Of a DNA stretch of 12,027 nucleotides, positions 1 through 8,090 are shown piece after piece (within the stretch, counting starts at the first letter, position 1; each line of letters begins with the position of its first letter). The stretch covers positions 1 to 12,027 of the forward strand of contig PBBH01000033.1 in NCBI GenBank assembly GCA_002716525.1. The letters run 5' to 3'. The stretch is from Fidelibacterota bacterium (GTDB lineage: Bacteria > Fidelibacterota > Marinisomatia > Marinisomatales > TCS55). The position numbers and the translations under genes were made by a program. The notes beneath the pieces are model-generated. The model was not told the DNA's origin. It saw nothing but the letters and a program-made list of their open reading frames with translations, and searched no databases.

Positions 1-1
1 T

Positions 2-595
2 TTTTTACTTGGGCAAATCTTTAAAGATGTCTTGGGCTCGCTCCCACCCATAACAGGTGAAGAGATCACTTACCCGTCGGGATTTCGAATCAGTGCCGAC
101 CGTTCACCAAATACCAGGGGAATGAATGATATTTGCGAAGGGGTGGTTGAAGATCTGGCAAGTGAAATTGAAACGCAGGGTATTCGCACTTTATTTATTT
201 TGGATGATGGTATAGACAGGAAATTAGATGATAAGTGGAAAAAAATTATTGGGGAGATGGATTCTGTTATTGTCTTGAGCTATGCCATGACAGATTTGGC
301 CAAGTTAGCCCATGTTGTTCTGCCGGGACATGCGCCATTGGAGCGTGAGGGGACGGTTACTAATGACAAAGGCAGAATCCAGTGGCTGCGTCCATCCTTG
401 CCCGTAAAAGTCGAATCGAAGCCAGATTGGGAAATATTAATGTTGGTTAGAAATGCCCTAGATAAAAAGACAGAGCACTTTGTTGAATTAGGTGAAGTGA
501 TGAAAAAAATGGGTGAAAAATTTGAAAATTATGGTGGTATTACATTTTTCAAAGTTGGAGATCATGGTTATTCAATAAACGGTAAAATCAGTTGA
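2..595 (+). CDS. nuoG: NADH-quinone oxidoreductase subunit G, C-terminal part (5' end outside window)
   Basis: The frame is open from base 2 with no stop, so this is the last 197 codons of a longer gene; a TTG at 32 is in frame but is not a credible start. NuoG is the large peripheral-arm subunit of complex I. It carries Fe-S clusters in its N-terminal part (not visible here), while its C-terminal part is a molybdopterin-oxidoreductase-like fold that has usually lost the cofactor. The visible part has the typical block of that fold: TDLAKLAHVVLPGHAPLERE followed by GTVTNDKGRIQ, as in the ADVVLP...EK.GTFTN.EGR.Q region of the family. The stop TGA (593-595) overlaps the nuoH ATG, implying translational coupling. 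A formate dehydrogenase-like chain is the main alternative from this fragment alone, but the nuoH-N genes that follow make NuoG by far the best reading. Confidence 0.88.
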   Translation, partial: FLLGQIFKDVLGSLPPITGEEITYPSGFRISADRSPNTRGMNDICEGVVEDLASEIETQGIRTLFILDDGIDRKLDDKWKKIIGEMDSVIVLSYAMTDLAKLAHVVLPGHAPLEREGTVTNDKGRIQWLRPSLPVKVESKPDWEILMLVRNALDKKTEHFVELGEVMKKMGEKFENYGGITFFKVGDHGYSINGKIS

Positions 596-1629
596 TGGAT
601 TTATTAGGTTTTACAATTATTGTTGTTAAAGTGTTGGTTGTATTTGCAGCTACCATGCTGGGTGTGCTTGTGATGATTTATGCGGAAAGGCGTGTTTCTG
701 CTTTTATGCAAGATAGGGTTGGGCCCAACCGTGTCGGATTCAAAGGAGTACTGCAGCCCATTGCGGACGGTATCAAATTTTTAATGAAGGAGGATTTAGT
801 TCCAGAAAGAGTCGATAAACCTATTTTTATTCTTGCTCCTGCAATCCTTTTAATTCCAGCACTTATGACCTTTGCAGTGATCCCATTTGGTTCTTCCATC
901 AACCTTTTTGGACGGGAGATCGCTCTTCAAGTGGCTGATGTAAATGTGGGTATTTTGTATGTACTTGCGCTTACTAGTATTAGTGTTTATGGTATTGTGT
1001 TAGCAGGGTGGTCTTCCAATAATAAATATTCTTTACTTGGAGGCTTACGTTCTTCTGCCCAGTTAATCAGTTATGAATTAGCGATGGGATTGGCAGTGGT
1101 TAGTATTATTCTTTTGGCGGGATCGTTGAGATTGAATGATATTATTACTGATCAGCAAGGTTCGTTTTTATCTTGGAATATTTTTAGACAACCGCTGGCC
1201 TTCCTCATATTTCTTATTGCCGTTTATGCTGAGACCAACCGATTGCCCTTTGATCTTTCAGAAGCAGAACAAGAATTGGTTGGTGGATACCACACCGAAT
1301 ACAGCAGCATGAAATTTGCTATGTTCTTTATGGCTGAATATGCCAATATGATTACAGCTGCAGCCTTAACTGTTACGCTGTTCTTCGGAGGTTGGGATGT
1401 CCCTTTATTAGATGAAGGTTCTTTGGGTTTGTTTGGTGCGTTGCTATCGGTGCTGTCCTTTATATTAAAAGTGGCATTTTTTTTATTTCTGTTTATTTGG
1501 GTTCGATGGACATTTCCGCGTTTTCGCTATGATCAGCTGATGCGACTTGGCTGGAAAGTCATGCTACCATTAGCTCTTTTCAATATTTTTCTCACAGGCG
1601 GATATCTCACTATAAAGGCATTAGGCTGA
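595..1629 (+). CDS. nuoH: NADH-quinone oxidoreductase subunit H (quinone-site membrane subunit)
   Basis: NuoH/ND1 joins the peripheral arm to the membrane arm and forms much of the quinone-binding chamber. The protein is 344 aa with about eight hydrophobic segments, the usual length. Family signatures are clear: AERRVSAFMQDRVGPNRVG at residues 30-48, LQPIADGIKFLMKED at 53-67, and the acidic loop AETNRLPFDLSEAEQELVGG at 212-231, followed by YHTEYSSMKFAMFFMAEY. These loops contribute to the quinone cavity and to the path that couples reduction to pumping. I choose the ATG at 595, which shares TGATG with the nuoG stop. A TTG at 592 would add one residue and is less likely. No good Shine-Dalgarno is visible, so translation is probably coupled to nuoG. 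The stop at 1627-1629 again overlaps the next start as TGATG. Confidence 0.97.
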   Translation: MDLLGFTIIVVKVLVVFAATMLGVLVMIYAERRVSAFMQDRVGPNRVGFKGVLQPIADGIKFLMKEDLVPERVDKPIFILAPAILLIPALMTFAVIPFGSSINLFGREIALQVADVNVGILYVLALTSISVYGIVLAGWSSNNKYSLLGGLRSSAQLISYELAMGLAVVSIILLAGSLRLNDIITDQQGSFLSWNIFRQPLAFLIFLIAVYAETNRLPFDLSEAEQELVGGYHTEYSSMKFAMFFMAEYANMITAAALTVTLFFGGWDVPLLDEGSLGLFGALLSVLSFILKVAFFLFLFIWVRWTFPRFRYDQLMRLGWKVMLPLALFNIFLTGGYLTIKALG

Positions 1630-2165
1630 TGGCAACAATAATCAAATCTTACGAGCCTACTTTTTGGGATAAGTTGTACCTGCCGGCTTTGATGCGTGGA
1701 CTAATTGTAACATTTCGTCATTTTTTTCGTAGAAATGTCACCATCCAATATCCTGACCAAAAACACATACCTCCTGAGGGATACAGGGGTTTACATCGGT
1801 TAAATAAGTTTCCGGAAGGTCGAATTAAATGTGTGGCCTGTGAAATGTGTTCTGCCGCATGTCCCGCAGACTGTATTCATATTATTCCAGGTCCTTCACC
1901 TTGGGATGGAGGAAAAGAAAGATACCCAGTACGGTTTGACATTGATTTGTTACGATGCATTTTCTGTGGTTTTTGCGAAATGGCCTGTCCAGAAGAAGCA
2001 ATTGAGTTAACAGAGATTTATGATTTCTCCGATTATACACGGGATGATCTAGTTATTGATAAGGAAGGCCTTCTGGAAGTTTATGACCTAACTAAAGATC
2101 AAAACTATTACACCAAAAACAATCTAAGTAAAGCCTCTTCTGTCGATACACCTATAGATACCTAA
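1629..2165 (+). CDS. nuoI: NADH-quinone oxidoreductase subunit I (2x[4Fe-4S] ferredoxin-like)
   Basis: NuoI carries the two tetranuclear clusters (N6a, N6b) that pass electrons from NuoG towards NuoB and the quinone site. The 178-aa protein has two CxxCxxCxxxCP motifs: C68, C71, C74, C78 (CVACEMCSAACP) and C110, C113, C116, C120 (CIFCGFCEMACP). As in the family, these wire crosswise into two clusters. Residues 17-40 form an amphipathic, Arg/His-rich N-terminal stretch (MRGLIVTFRHFFRRN) that normally lies on the membrane surface against NuoH. The C-terminal 20 or so residues are polar, low-complexity and probably poorly conserved. The start is fixed by the TGATG overlap with nuoH. Twelve bases separate its stop from nuoJ. 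Confidence 0.97.
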   Translation: MATIIKSYEPTFWDKLYLPALMRGLIVTFRHFFRRNVTIQYPDQKHIPPEGYRGLHRLNKFPEGRIKCVACEMCSAACPADCIHIIPGPSPWDGGKERYPVRFDIDLLRCIFCGFCEMACPEEAIELTEIYDFSDYTRDDLVIDKEGLLEVYDLTKDQNYYTKNNLSKASSVDTPIDT

Positions 2166-2177
2166 AAACATAAACTC

Positions 2178-2678
2178 ATGTCATTATCGCTACTATTTTA
2201 CTGCGTAGGTGGAATTGCAATTGGATCAGCTATTTTTGTTGTATTGAATCGTAATGCAGTATACAGTGCCATTTCATTGGTCCTTTGCTTTTTTTCTTTG
2301 GCAGTTATTTACCTTCTTTTGGAGGCATATGTTATCGCCGTATTAGAAATTTTTATATATGCCGGTGCTATCATGGTATTATTCCTTTTTGTGATCATGC
2401 TACTCAACCTGGGCAGGGAAGATGCCTTGCCAAACCTTAATTATTTACAGCGTGCTACATCGCTACTTTTGGTACTTCTTTTTTTTGTTGGAATTTTTCT
2501 GTTAATGATAGGTGATCAAGGATTATTTCCTCAGCCAACTGAGCAATTTGTAGCTGGGGGCATTTATCCATTGGGAGAAGCGCTCTTTTCAAAATATTTA
2601 TTACCCTTTGAAGTCGCTTCACTATTATTACTTGTTGCATTAATTGGCACAGTTTATTTAGCGAAAAGAAAAGTATAA
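2178..2678 (+). CDS. nuoJ: NADH-quinone oxidoreductase subunit J
   Basis: NuoJ/ND6 is a membrane-arm subunit lying between NuoH and NuoK; its third helix, which carries a pi-bulge, is part of the path linking quinone chemistry to ion pumping. The protein is 166 aa with five hydrophobic segments. The most diagnostic block is [20 protein letters not shown] at residues 57-76, the conserved TM3 sequence of the family. The end ([20 protein letters not shown]) also matches the usual final helix with its conserved E-V-A-S-x-L-L. The bases before the ATG (aaacataaactc) lack a Shine-Dalgarno, so re-initiation after nuoI is likely. The stop TAA (2676-2678) shares its last A with the nuoK ATG. Confidence 0.95.
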   Translation: MSLSLLFYCVGGIAIGSAIFVVLNRNAVYSAISLVLCFFSLAVIYLLLEAYVIAVLEIFIYAGAIMVLFLFVIMLLNLGREDALPNLNYLQRATSLLLVLLFFVGIFLLMIGDQGLFPQPTEQFVAGGIYPLGEALFSKYLLPFEVASLLLLVALIGTVYLAKRKV

Positions 2679-2983
2679 TGATTGTACCTCTTGAACATGT
2701 TGTTGTATTGAGTTTGATCATTTTTTCCATTGGGGTTCTAGGTGTCTTATTTCGGCGTAATGCTATTACTATTTTTATGTCTATTGAACTTATGCTAAAT
2801 GCGGTCAACCTGGCTCTGGTCGGGTTTTCTCGTTATCATAACAGTGTAGATGGTCAAGTCTTTGTTTTTCTTGTTATGACATTGGCTGCAGCTGAGGTAG
2901 CGGTAGGACTGGCAATTATTATCGCCCTCTATCGGAATCGCCAGACAGTAAATATTGATGAAATTAATTTGATGAAGAATTAG
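2678..2983 (+). CDS. nuoK: NADH-quinone oxidoreductase subunit K
   Basis: NuoK/ND4L is the three-helix subunit that, with NuoJ, forms an ion-translocating module of the membrane arm and is homologous to MrpC. At 101 aa it has the standard length. Both functional membrane glutamates are present: E37 in [16 protein letters not shown] (E36 in E. coli numbering) and E73 in [20 protein letters not shown] (E72). The cytoplasmic and periplasmic loops are short, as expected. The start is fixed by the TAATG overlap with nuoJ, and a purine-rich run (gaaaagaaaag) just upstream could serve as a weak ribosome site. Because NuoK is the partner surface for the first antiporter-like subunit in both complex I and Mrp complexes, the MrpD-like gene right after it is noteworthy. 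Confidence 0.96.
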   Translation: MIVPLEHVVVLSLIIFSIGVLGVLFRRNAITIFMSIELMLNAVNLALVGFSRYHNSVDGQVFVFLVMTLAAAEVAVGLAIIIALYRNRQTVNIDEINLMKN

Positions 2984-2992
2984 AAAGTAATC

Positions 2993-4486
2993 GTGGAAAC
3001 TATTGTATCTATAAAGCCTCTTATGGCAGTTCTCGTCTCTTCTATAGGAGCCTTGTTTATAATTGGTACTGGGAAAAAACCAAACTTGAGGGAATCTTGG
3101 TCTATTATTGCTGGTGTTTTAAAACTTATAATTATATTATCTATGATTCCGGCTGTTGTTTATGATAAAAAGATAATTTCCTATACACTTTTTAATATTC
3201 TGCCTGGAATCGAGATTGGCTTCAGGGTTGATGCCTTTGGTCTATTATTCGCGATGGGTGCTTCCATACTTTGGATTGCAACTTCTTTTTATTCGATTGG
3301 TTATATGCGATCGACCAATGAGCACTCGCAAACACGTTATTTTACCTGTTTTGCAGTAGCACTTTCGGCCACAATAGGTGTTGCATTTTCAGCGAATCTC
3401 TTTACGATGTTTCTTTTCTATGAGGTTTTAACAATCATTACCTACCCATTAGTGGCTCACAAAGGTACTCCAGAAGCAAAAGCAGGTGGAAGGAAGTATG
3501 CCATTTATTTACTTGGAGCAGCCAAAGCTTTTTTGGTCGCAGCTATCATCCTTACTTATAATTTGACAGGTACACTTGAGTTTTCCAAAGACGGAATTTT
3601 CCCTGCCATTGTGCAGTTAGCAAACCCTGAATTGCTTTATATTATTTTTGTCCTTTTTCTTTTTGGATTTGCAAAGAGTGCAGTCATGCCTTTGCACAGT
3701 TGGCTTCCAGCGGCAATGGTTGCTCCCACGCCAGTCAGTGCACTGCTTCATGCTGTTGCCGTCGTCAAAACAGGAGTTTTTACTGTGCTTCGTGTTATAT
3801 TTTTTGTTTTTGGCGCAGACTTGATGTTGGACATTGGTGTTGATGTGTTCATAATTACATTTGCATCGGTCACTATAATCGCTGCCTCTATTATTGCTCT
3901 GAGCATGGATAACCTGAAGGCGCGGTTGGCTTTTTCGACAATCAGCCAACTTTCATATATTATTTTGGGCGCCGCCTTACTTACACCAAGTGCAATGGTA
4001 GGAGGCATAATTCATATTACTAATCATGCCTTTTCAAAGATTACTCTCTTTTTCTGCGCAGGTTCAATTTATGTTTCAACCCATAAGACCGAAGTCAGCC
4101 AGCTAAGCGGGATCGGGAAAAAAATGCCTTGGACAATGGCAGCCTTTGCTTTGGCTACTTTAAGCATGATTGGGATTCCACCTGCATCGGGATTTATTAC
4201 AAAATGGTATCTTGTAATTGGTTCTCTGGAAAGAAATAGTTTGGTTGTACTTACTGTACTGTTGGTGAGTTCGTTTCTGAATGCGGCATACTTTGTTCCA
4301 ATTCTATATAAGGCGTTTTTCAAAAAAGAAAATTCAAATTCTGAAGAGGAAAATTTACTCCAAGACAAAAATTTAAAAGAGAATCCATTCCTGGTAATTC
4401 CACTATCATTAACTGCGATAGTGAGTGTTTTGCTGGGACTATACCCTGACTTTATTGTGCATATAGCTGAAATGGTGGTCAAGTGA
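2993..4486 (+). CDS. MrpD/NuoM-family proton-translocating antiporter-like subunit (first of two in the NuoL position)
   Basis: A 497-aa polytopic protein of the proton-conducting membrane transporter family (NuoL/M/N, MrpA/D), with about 14 hydrophobic segments. The charged residues of an ion-moving subunit are in place: E144 in FLFYEVLTIITYPLV (TM5), K228 in FGFAKSAVMPLHSWLP (TM7), H253 and K259 in LLHAVAVVKTGVF (TM8), H345 in HITNHAFSKITLFF, and K404 in GIPPASGFITKW (TM12). The wording WLPAAMVAPTPVSALLHAVAVVKTG is, in pieces, closer to stand-alone MrpD proteins of Gram-negatives than to NuoL, and the protein lacks the NuoL C-terminal lateral helix. A charged, Glu/Asn/Lys-rich loop (residues 444-465) precedes the last helix. 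The GTG start at 2993 lies 9 bases after nuoK and has only a weak AGAAAG upstream; an in-frame ATG at 3023 is an alternative. The end overlaps the next gene by 4 bases. Confidence 0.87.
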   Translation: METIVSIKPLMAVLVSSIGALFIIGTGKKPNLRESWSIIAGVLKLIIILSMIPAVVYDKKIISYTLFNILPGIEIGFRVDAFGLLFAMGASILWIATSFYSIGYMRSTNEHSQTRYFTCFAVALSATIGVAFSANLFTMFLFYEVLTIITYPLVAHKGTPEAKAGGRKYAIYLLGAAKAFLVAAIILTYNLTGTLEFSKDGIFPAIVQLANPELLYIIFVLFLFGFAKSAVMPLHSWLPAAMVAPTPVSALLHAVAVVKTGVFTVLRVIFFVFGADLMLDIGVDVFIITFASVTIIAASIIALSMDNLKARLAFSTISQLSYIILGAALLTPSAMVGGIIHITNHAFSKITLFFCAGSIYVSTHKTEVSQLSGIGKKMPWTMAAFALATLSMIGIPPASGFITKWYLVIGSLERNSLVVLTVLLVSSFLNAAYFVPILYKAFFKKENSNSEEENLLQDKNLKENPFLVIPLSLTAIVSVLLGLYPDFIVHIAEMVVK

Positions 4487-4728
4487 AATTATTGGATCTA
4501 ATACAAGTTTTGAGCACAAAGACAATTAAAAAAATTGCATACTCTGTGCTGGTGTTACTCATTGCAGTTGATTTTATTATTCCTCGCCATGAAATTCACT
4601 TTTTTGGAGATAAAATTCCCGGTTTCTGGTCTCTATTCGGTTTTATCGCCTGTGTATTAATTATTATCGTTTCTAAATGGATAGGTCATATGGGACTTAT
4701 GAAGGACGAGAATTATTATGATGAGTGA
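4483..4728 (+). CDS. Small two-helix membrane protein between the two MrpD-like genes
   Basis: An 81-aa protein that I cannot assign to a named family. It has two clear membrane segments, at about residues 18-34 (IAYSVLVLLIAVDFIIP) and 46-68 (PGFWSLFGFIACVLIIIVSK). They are joined by a short loop with two histidines (PRHEIHFFGDKIPGF), and the protein ends in the acidic tail MKDENYYDE. It begins with GTG inside the GTGA overlap with the preceding stop and overlaps the next gene by 11 bases, so it is very likely translated in coupling with both MrpD-like partners. The strict placement suggests an accessory subunit or assembly factor for these antiporter-like proteins. From memory, comparable small proteins containing an IPGF(W/Y) motif and a YYD-type tail lie beside Mrp-type genes in other bacteria, but I cannot verify this. 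It does not look like MrpE, MrpF or MrpG. Confidence 0.8.
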   Translation: MKLLDLIQVLSTKTIKKIAYSVLVLLIAVDFIIPRHEIHFFGDKIPGFWSLFGFIACVLIIIVSKWIGHMGLMKDENYYDE

Positions 4729-6514
4729 AATTTTTAATATTCAATTTTTGCATCCCTCGGTATTTTATATCCTAGGAGGCCTGTTAATTCCCTTTCTCAA
4801 GGGAAGAGTTAAGCAAGGCTATATGCTTTTTGTTTCTCTTTTGGCTTTTTTTGCGGTAGTCAATCTGCCTTACGGTACATTTGGTGCCTATGAATTCCTC
4901 AGCTGGAAATTGACATTTTTAGAGGTGGATAAGCTGAGCAAAGTATTTGCATATATATTCACAATAATGGGTGTTATCGGAGTAATATATTCGATCCATG
5001 TAAAGAATGACGGTGAGCATTTTTCTGCATTTTACTACGTTGGCGGATCTCTGGGAGTAATATTTGCGGGCGATTTTCTGACTTTATTCCTTTTCTGGGA
5101 AATGATGGCTTTTTCTTCTGTTTTTCTTATATGGTTTCGAAAATCAAAATCTTCTCTTGATTCTGGCTTTAGATATCTATTATGGCATGTTGCCGGTGGA
5201 TTAATATTGTTGGCTGGAATCATGTTGCAGTACTCGGTGAGCGGTGATTTATCAGTTCAGTATCTACCCTTTCATGGTTGGTGGCCAACCGACTTTCAAA
5301 GCCTGGCCTCATTCCTTATTATAATTGGGTTTATTGTGAATGCAGCTGTACCTCCATTTGGTGCGTGGCTTCCTGATGCCTATCCCGCTGCAACAGTTAC
5401 AGGTGCAGTATTTATGAGTGCCTTCACGACGAAAACAGCCGTATATGCCTTGATCCGAGTATGTGCAGGTTCCGAAATGTTAATTGTTCTGGGTGTTATT
5501 ATGGCGATTTACGGCGTTGTTTACGCAGTACTTGAAAACGACGCCCGCAGGCTTCTGGCATATCACATTATCAGTCAGGTGGGTTATATGGTAGCTGGTG
5601 TTGGGCTGGGTACCCCAATGGCAATAAACGGTGTTGTGGCCCATGCTTTTTGTCATATCTTATATAAGTCCCTTTTATTTATGGGTACCGGTTCTGTTTT
5701 ATATGTCACAGGAACGGCAAAATTGACGGAGCTCGGTGGTCTTTATAAGACCATGCCAAGAACAATGATATATACTGTAATCGGGGGTCTTTCCATTTCT
5801 GCATTTCCTTTGTTTAGTGGTTTTGTAAGTAAATCCATGACAGTTACTGCTTTTGGTGAAGCACATTTGACTTGGGCGTTTATTGCACTTATGCTCGCTT
5901 CTGCAGGGACATTTTTACATACCGGTCTTAAGGTACCCTATTTTATTTGGTTTGGTAAAGATCAGGGTTTAAAAGCCAAAGAGCCACCGTGGAATATGGA
6001 ATTAGCCATGGGAATAGGAGCGCTTTTTTGTGTTGGACTAGGGATTTTTTATAAACCGCTGTACGCCTTACTGCCGCATGCAGTCCATTTTGAACCTTAC
6101 ACGGCATATCATACCTGGGAGACTTTGCAGCTATTGCTTTTTACACAACTTGGCTTTTTCCTCCTACTTAAAAAGCTTTGGTGTGAAGACACCATATCTC
6201 TGGATACAGACTGGTTTCTTCGCAAAGGAGCAAAAGCTTTCATGTGGATTACAAAACCGCTAGCAAAAATTGAGTACAAATTTATTGGTGAGATTTATGA
6301 ATTTATTATTCAAAAACCGATCATGGGCACAGCCAAGGTTTTCAAGATAATAGATACGGTTGTTGTGGATGGAGCGGTGAATGGATTAGGCAAATTAACC
6401 CTGGCCTGGAGCCGAAAGATACAGAATGCTCAAAGTGGTCAAATTCAACATTATGCAATGTATATGGTCGCCGGTTTCATTGCCTTGATTGTAGTTATTA
6501 TGGTGTTACCGTAA
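4718..6514 (+). CDS. MrpD-like antiporter subunit with NuoL-like C-terminal lateral-helix tail (second in the NuoL position)
   Basis: A 598-aa member of the NuoL/M/N-MrpA/D family. The core (about 70-410) has E128 in LTLFLFWEMM (TM5), K239 in SAFTTKTAVYALIR (TM8), H309 and H313 in VVAHAFCHILYKSLLF, and K372 in FPLFSGFVSKSM (TM12). The usual TM7 lysine is missing: aligning on WLPDA puts N208 (FIVNAAVPPFGAWLPDA) where others have Lys. The core phrasing (AYPAATVTGAVFMSAFTTKT) is that of an MrpD-like paralogue family rather than classical NuoL. The last 120 residues differ: LDTDWF at 495-500, a long amphipathic stretch to about 570, VVVDGAVNGLGKLTLAWSRK at 548-567, then SGQIQHYAMYMVAGFIALIV, which resembles the NuoL end (lateral helix plus final anchoring helix). 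It could be the NuoL substitute. Adjacent ATGs lie at 4718 and 4721; the first overlaps the upstream stop by 11 bases. Confidence 0.85.
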   Translation: MMSEIFNIQFLHPSVFYILGGLLIPFLKGRVKQGYMLFVSLLAFFAVVNLPYGTFGAYEFLSWKLTFLEVDKLSKVFAYIFTIMGVIGVIYSIHVKNDGEHFSAFYYVGGSLGVIFAGDFLTLFLFWEMMAFSSVFLIWFRKSKSSLDSGFRYLLWHVAGGLILLAGIMLQYSVSGDLSVQYLPFHGWWPTDFQSLASFLIIIGFIVNAAVPPFGAWLPDAYPAATVTGAVFMSAFTTKTAVYALIRVCAGSEMLIVLGVIMAIYGVVYAVLENDARRLLAYHIISQVGYMVAGVGLGTPMAINGVVAHAFCHILYKSLLFMGTGSVLYVTGTAKLTELGGLYKTMPRTMIYTVIGGLSISAFPLFSGFVSKSMTVTAFGEAHLTWAFIALMLASAGTFLHTGLKVPYFIWFGKDQGLKAKEPPWNMELAMGIGALFCVGLGIFYKPLYALLPHAVHFEPYTAYHTWETLQLLLFTQLGFFLLLKKLWCEDTISLDTDWFLRKGAKAFMWITKPLAKIEYKFIGEIYEFIIQKPIMGTAKVFKIIDTVVVDGAVNGLGKLTLAWSRKIQNAQSGQIQHYAMYMVAGFIALIVVIMVLP

Positions 6515-6516
6515 TT

Positions 6517-6522
6517 GGAGGA
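6517..6522 (+). promoter_or_regulatory. Shine-Dalgarno of nuoM
   Basis: GGAGGA lies just 2 bases before the nuoM ATG at 6525 and after the stop of the preceding gene (6512-6514). It is one of only three strong ribosome sites in the window, so nuoM can be initiated independently rather than only by coupling. The spacing is shorter than ideal. Confidence 0.65.
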
Positions 6523-6524
6523 AT

Positions 6525-8090
6525 ATGGAAGATATTATTATTAATAATCTTGATTATCCAGTTCTGACGGTGAGCACTTTTCTGCCAATGGCGGGAGCCC
6601 TTATTATACTTTTCCTCAAAAGAGGGCCTTTCATCAAATGGTTTGCGCTGGCGACGACAGTTGCAACATTCATTATTTCATTGCCTATTTATAAGTATTT
6701 CGATAAAACAACTTATAAGATGCAGTTTGCCGAAATCTATTCTTGGATACCAACATGGAATATAAACTACAAGGTTGGTGTGGATGGTATTAGTGTATTA
6801 TTTATAATTCTAGTCACAATTTTAAGTATTCTTTGTGTATCTGTATCTTGGAAAGCGATCAAGGAAAAAACGAAAGAGTTTTACATTTCTCTATTAATAA
6901 TGGAAACCGCAATGATTGGGATTTTTGTATCATTGAATATGTTTCTTTTCTACCTTTTTTGGGAACTGACCCTCATACCGATGTTTCTTTTAATAGGCGT
7001 ATGGGGAGGCCCACAAAGGATATATGCCGCATTGAAGTTTGTCCTTTTTATGCTGGCTGGTAGTGTTCTCATGCTTGTGGGAATAATTGTGCTCTACTAT
7101 GCAGGTGGAAAAACCTTTGATATACTGGAGCTTTCTAAAGTGAACTATCCAGTGGGAACACAACTATGGTTATTTTTGGCTTTTTTTGCCGCTTTTGCAG
7201 TTAAAATGCCCATGTTTCCAATTCATACCTGGTTACCAGATGCTCATACAGAAGCGCCTACGGCCGGTAGTGTTATCCTTGCAGGTATTTTACTTAAAAT
7301 GGGTGCATATGGTTTTTTAAGGTTTTCTTTCCCCATGTTTCCCCATGCCGTAAATGTACTTTTTATACCATTACTGATTTTGTCTGTTACGGCGATTATA
7401 TACGGTGCCTATGTCACCTTAATGCAGAAAGATATGAAGAGGTTGATCGCCTATTCTAGTGTCAGCCATATGGGCTTTGTAACACTTGGTCTTTTTACTT
7501 TAAATCAAAACGGCATTGAAGGTGGCATCCTTCAAATGATTAATCATGGCGTGATAACCGGTGCACTGTTTTTGTGCGTAGGAATGATTTATGAGAGAAC
7601 GCATTCAAGGATGATTGAAGACTATGGGGGGCTGTCAAAAACTGTTCCGATCTTTATTGTATTTTTCTCGATTTTTACTTTGGCAGCGATAGGTCTCCCA
7701 GGTATGAATGCTTTTGTTGGGGAATTCCTTATTATTAGTGGTGCTTTTAAAGCCAATATGATTATCGCCGCCTTTTCCATTCTTGGTGTTGTTCTAGGTG
7801 CGTGTTATATGGTTTGGCTGTATTACCGAGTGGCTCTTAATGAAATAAATACAACTACGCAATCCTCTCTTGTTGATTTGGATTTGCGGGAAATTGCCAC
7901 CCTCGCACCTTTAGTTTTGCTTGTGTTAATGATTGGGCTGCAACCCAACATTCTTTTGAGTTATATGCATGTATCAGTGGAACACCTGGTTGAGCAACTG
8001 CATAATTCTATAATACTTGAAGATATTAACGCTTATGATACTGTCAGCTCAATTGCTGAATATATTAAGGCTTTATTCAAATGGGTCTGA
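6525..8090 (+). CDS. nuoM: NADH-quinone oxidoreductase subunit M
   Basis: NuoM/ND4 is one of the ion-pumping antiporter-like subunits of the complex I membrane arm. The 521-aa protein has the standard length and about 14 hydrophobic segments. All key residues are seen: E147 in FLFYLFWELTLIPMF (TM5, E144 in E. coli), K227 in FAVKMPMFPIHTWLPDAH (TM7), K258 in ILAGILLKMGAYGFLR (TM8), H341 in MINHGVITGALFL, and E400 in GLPGMNAFVGEFLI (TM12). A glutamate, not a lysine, at the last site is the NuoM hallmark and separates it from NuoL, NuoN and both MrpD-like neighbours. The tail beyond the last helix (about 485-521) is a longer polar and amphipathic extension. The start at 6525 is supported by a strong Shine-Dalgarno; 10 bases separate it from the previous stop. 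Confidence 0.97.
   Translation: MEDIIINNLDYPVLTVSTFLPMAGALIILFLKRGPFIKWFALATTVATFIISLPIYKYFDKTTYKMQFAEIYSWIPTWNINYKVGVDGISVLFIILVTILSILCVSVSWKAIKEKTKEFYISLLIMETAMIGIFVSLNMFLFYLFWELTLIPMFLLIGVWGGPQRIYAALKFVLFMLAGSVLMLVGIIVLYYAGGKTFDILELSKVNYPVGTQLWLFLAFFAAFAVKMPMFPIHTWLPDAHTEAPTAGSVILAGILLKMGAYGFLRFSFPMFPHAVNVLFIPLLILSVTAIIYGAYVTLMQKDMKRLIAYSSVSHMGFVTLGLFTLNQNGIEGGILQMINHGVITGALFLCVGMIYERTHSRMIEDYGGLSKTVPIFIVFFSIFTLAAIGLPGMNAFVGEFLIISGAFKANMIIAAFSILGVVLGACYMVWLYYRVALNEINTTTQSSLVDLDLREIATLAPLVLLVLMIGLQPNILLSYMHVSVEHLVEQLHNSIILEDINAYDTVSSIAEYIKALFKWV

Noticed and set aside
2455..2808. A 117-codon - strand frame across the nuoJ-nuoK junction.
   Set aside because: It covers two conserved genes on the other strand, has no recognisable motif and no ribosome site.
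3617..4482. Several open frames on the - strand inside the first MrpD-like gene (for example 3617-3949, 3748-4008, 4069-4482).
   Set aside because: They lie wholly opposite a well-supported membrane-protein gene and their translations match no family; they are side effects of the codon bias of hydrophobic residues.
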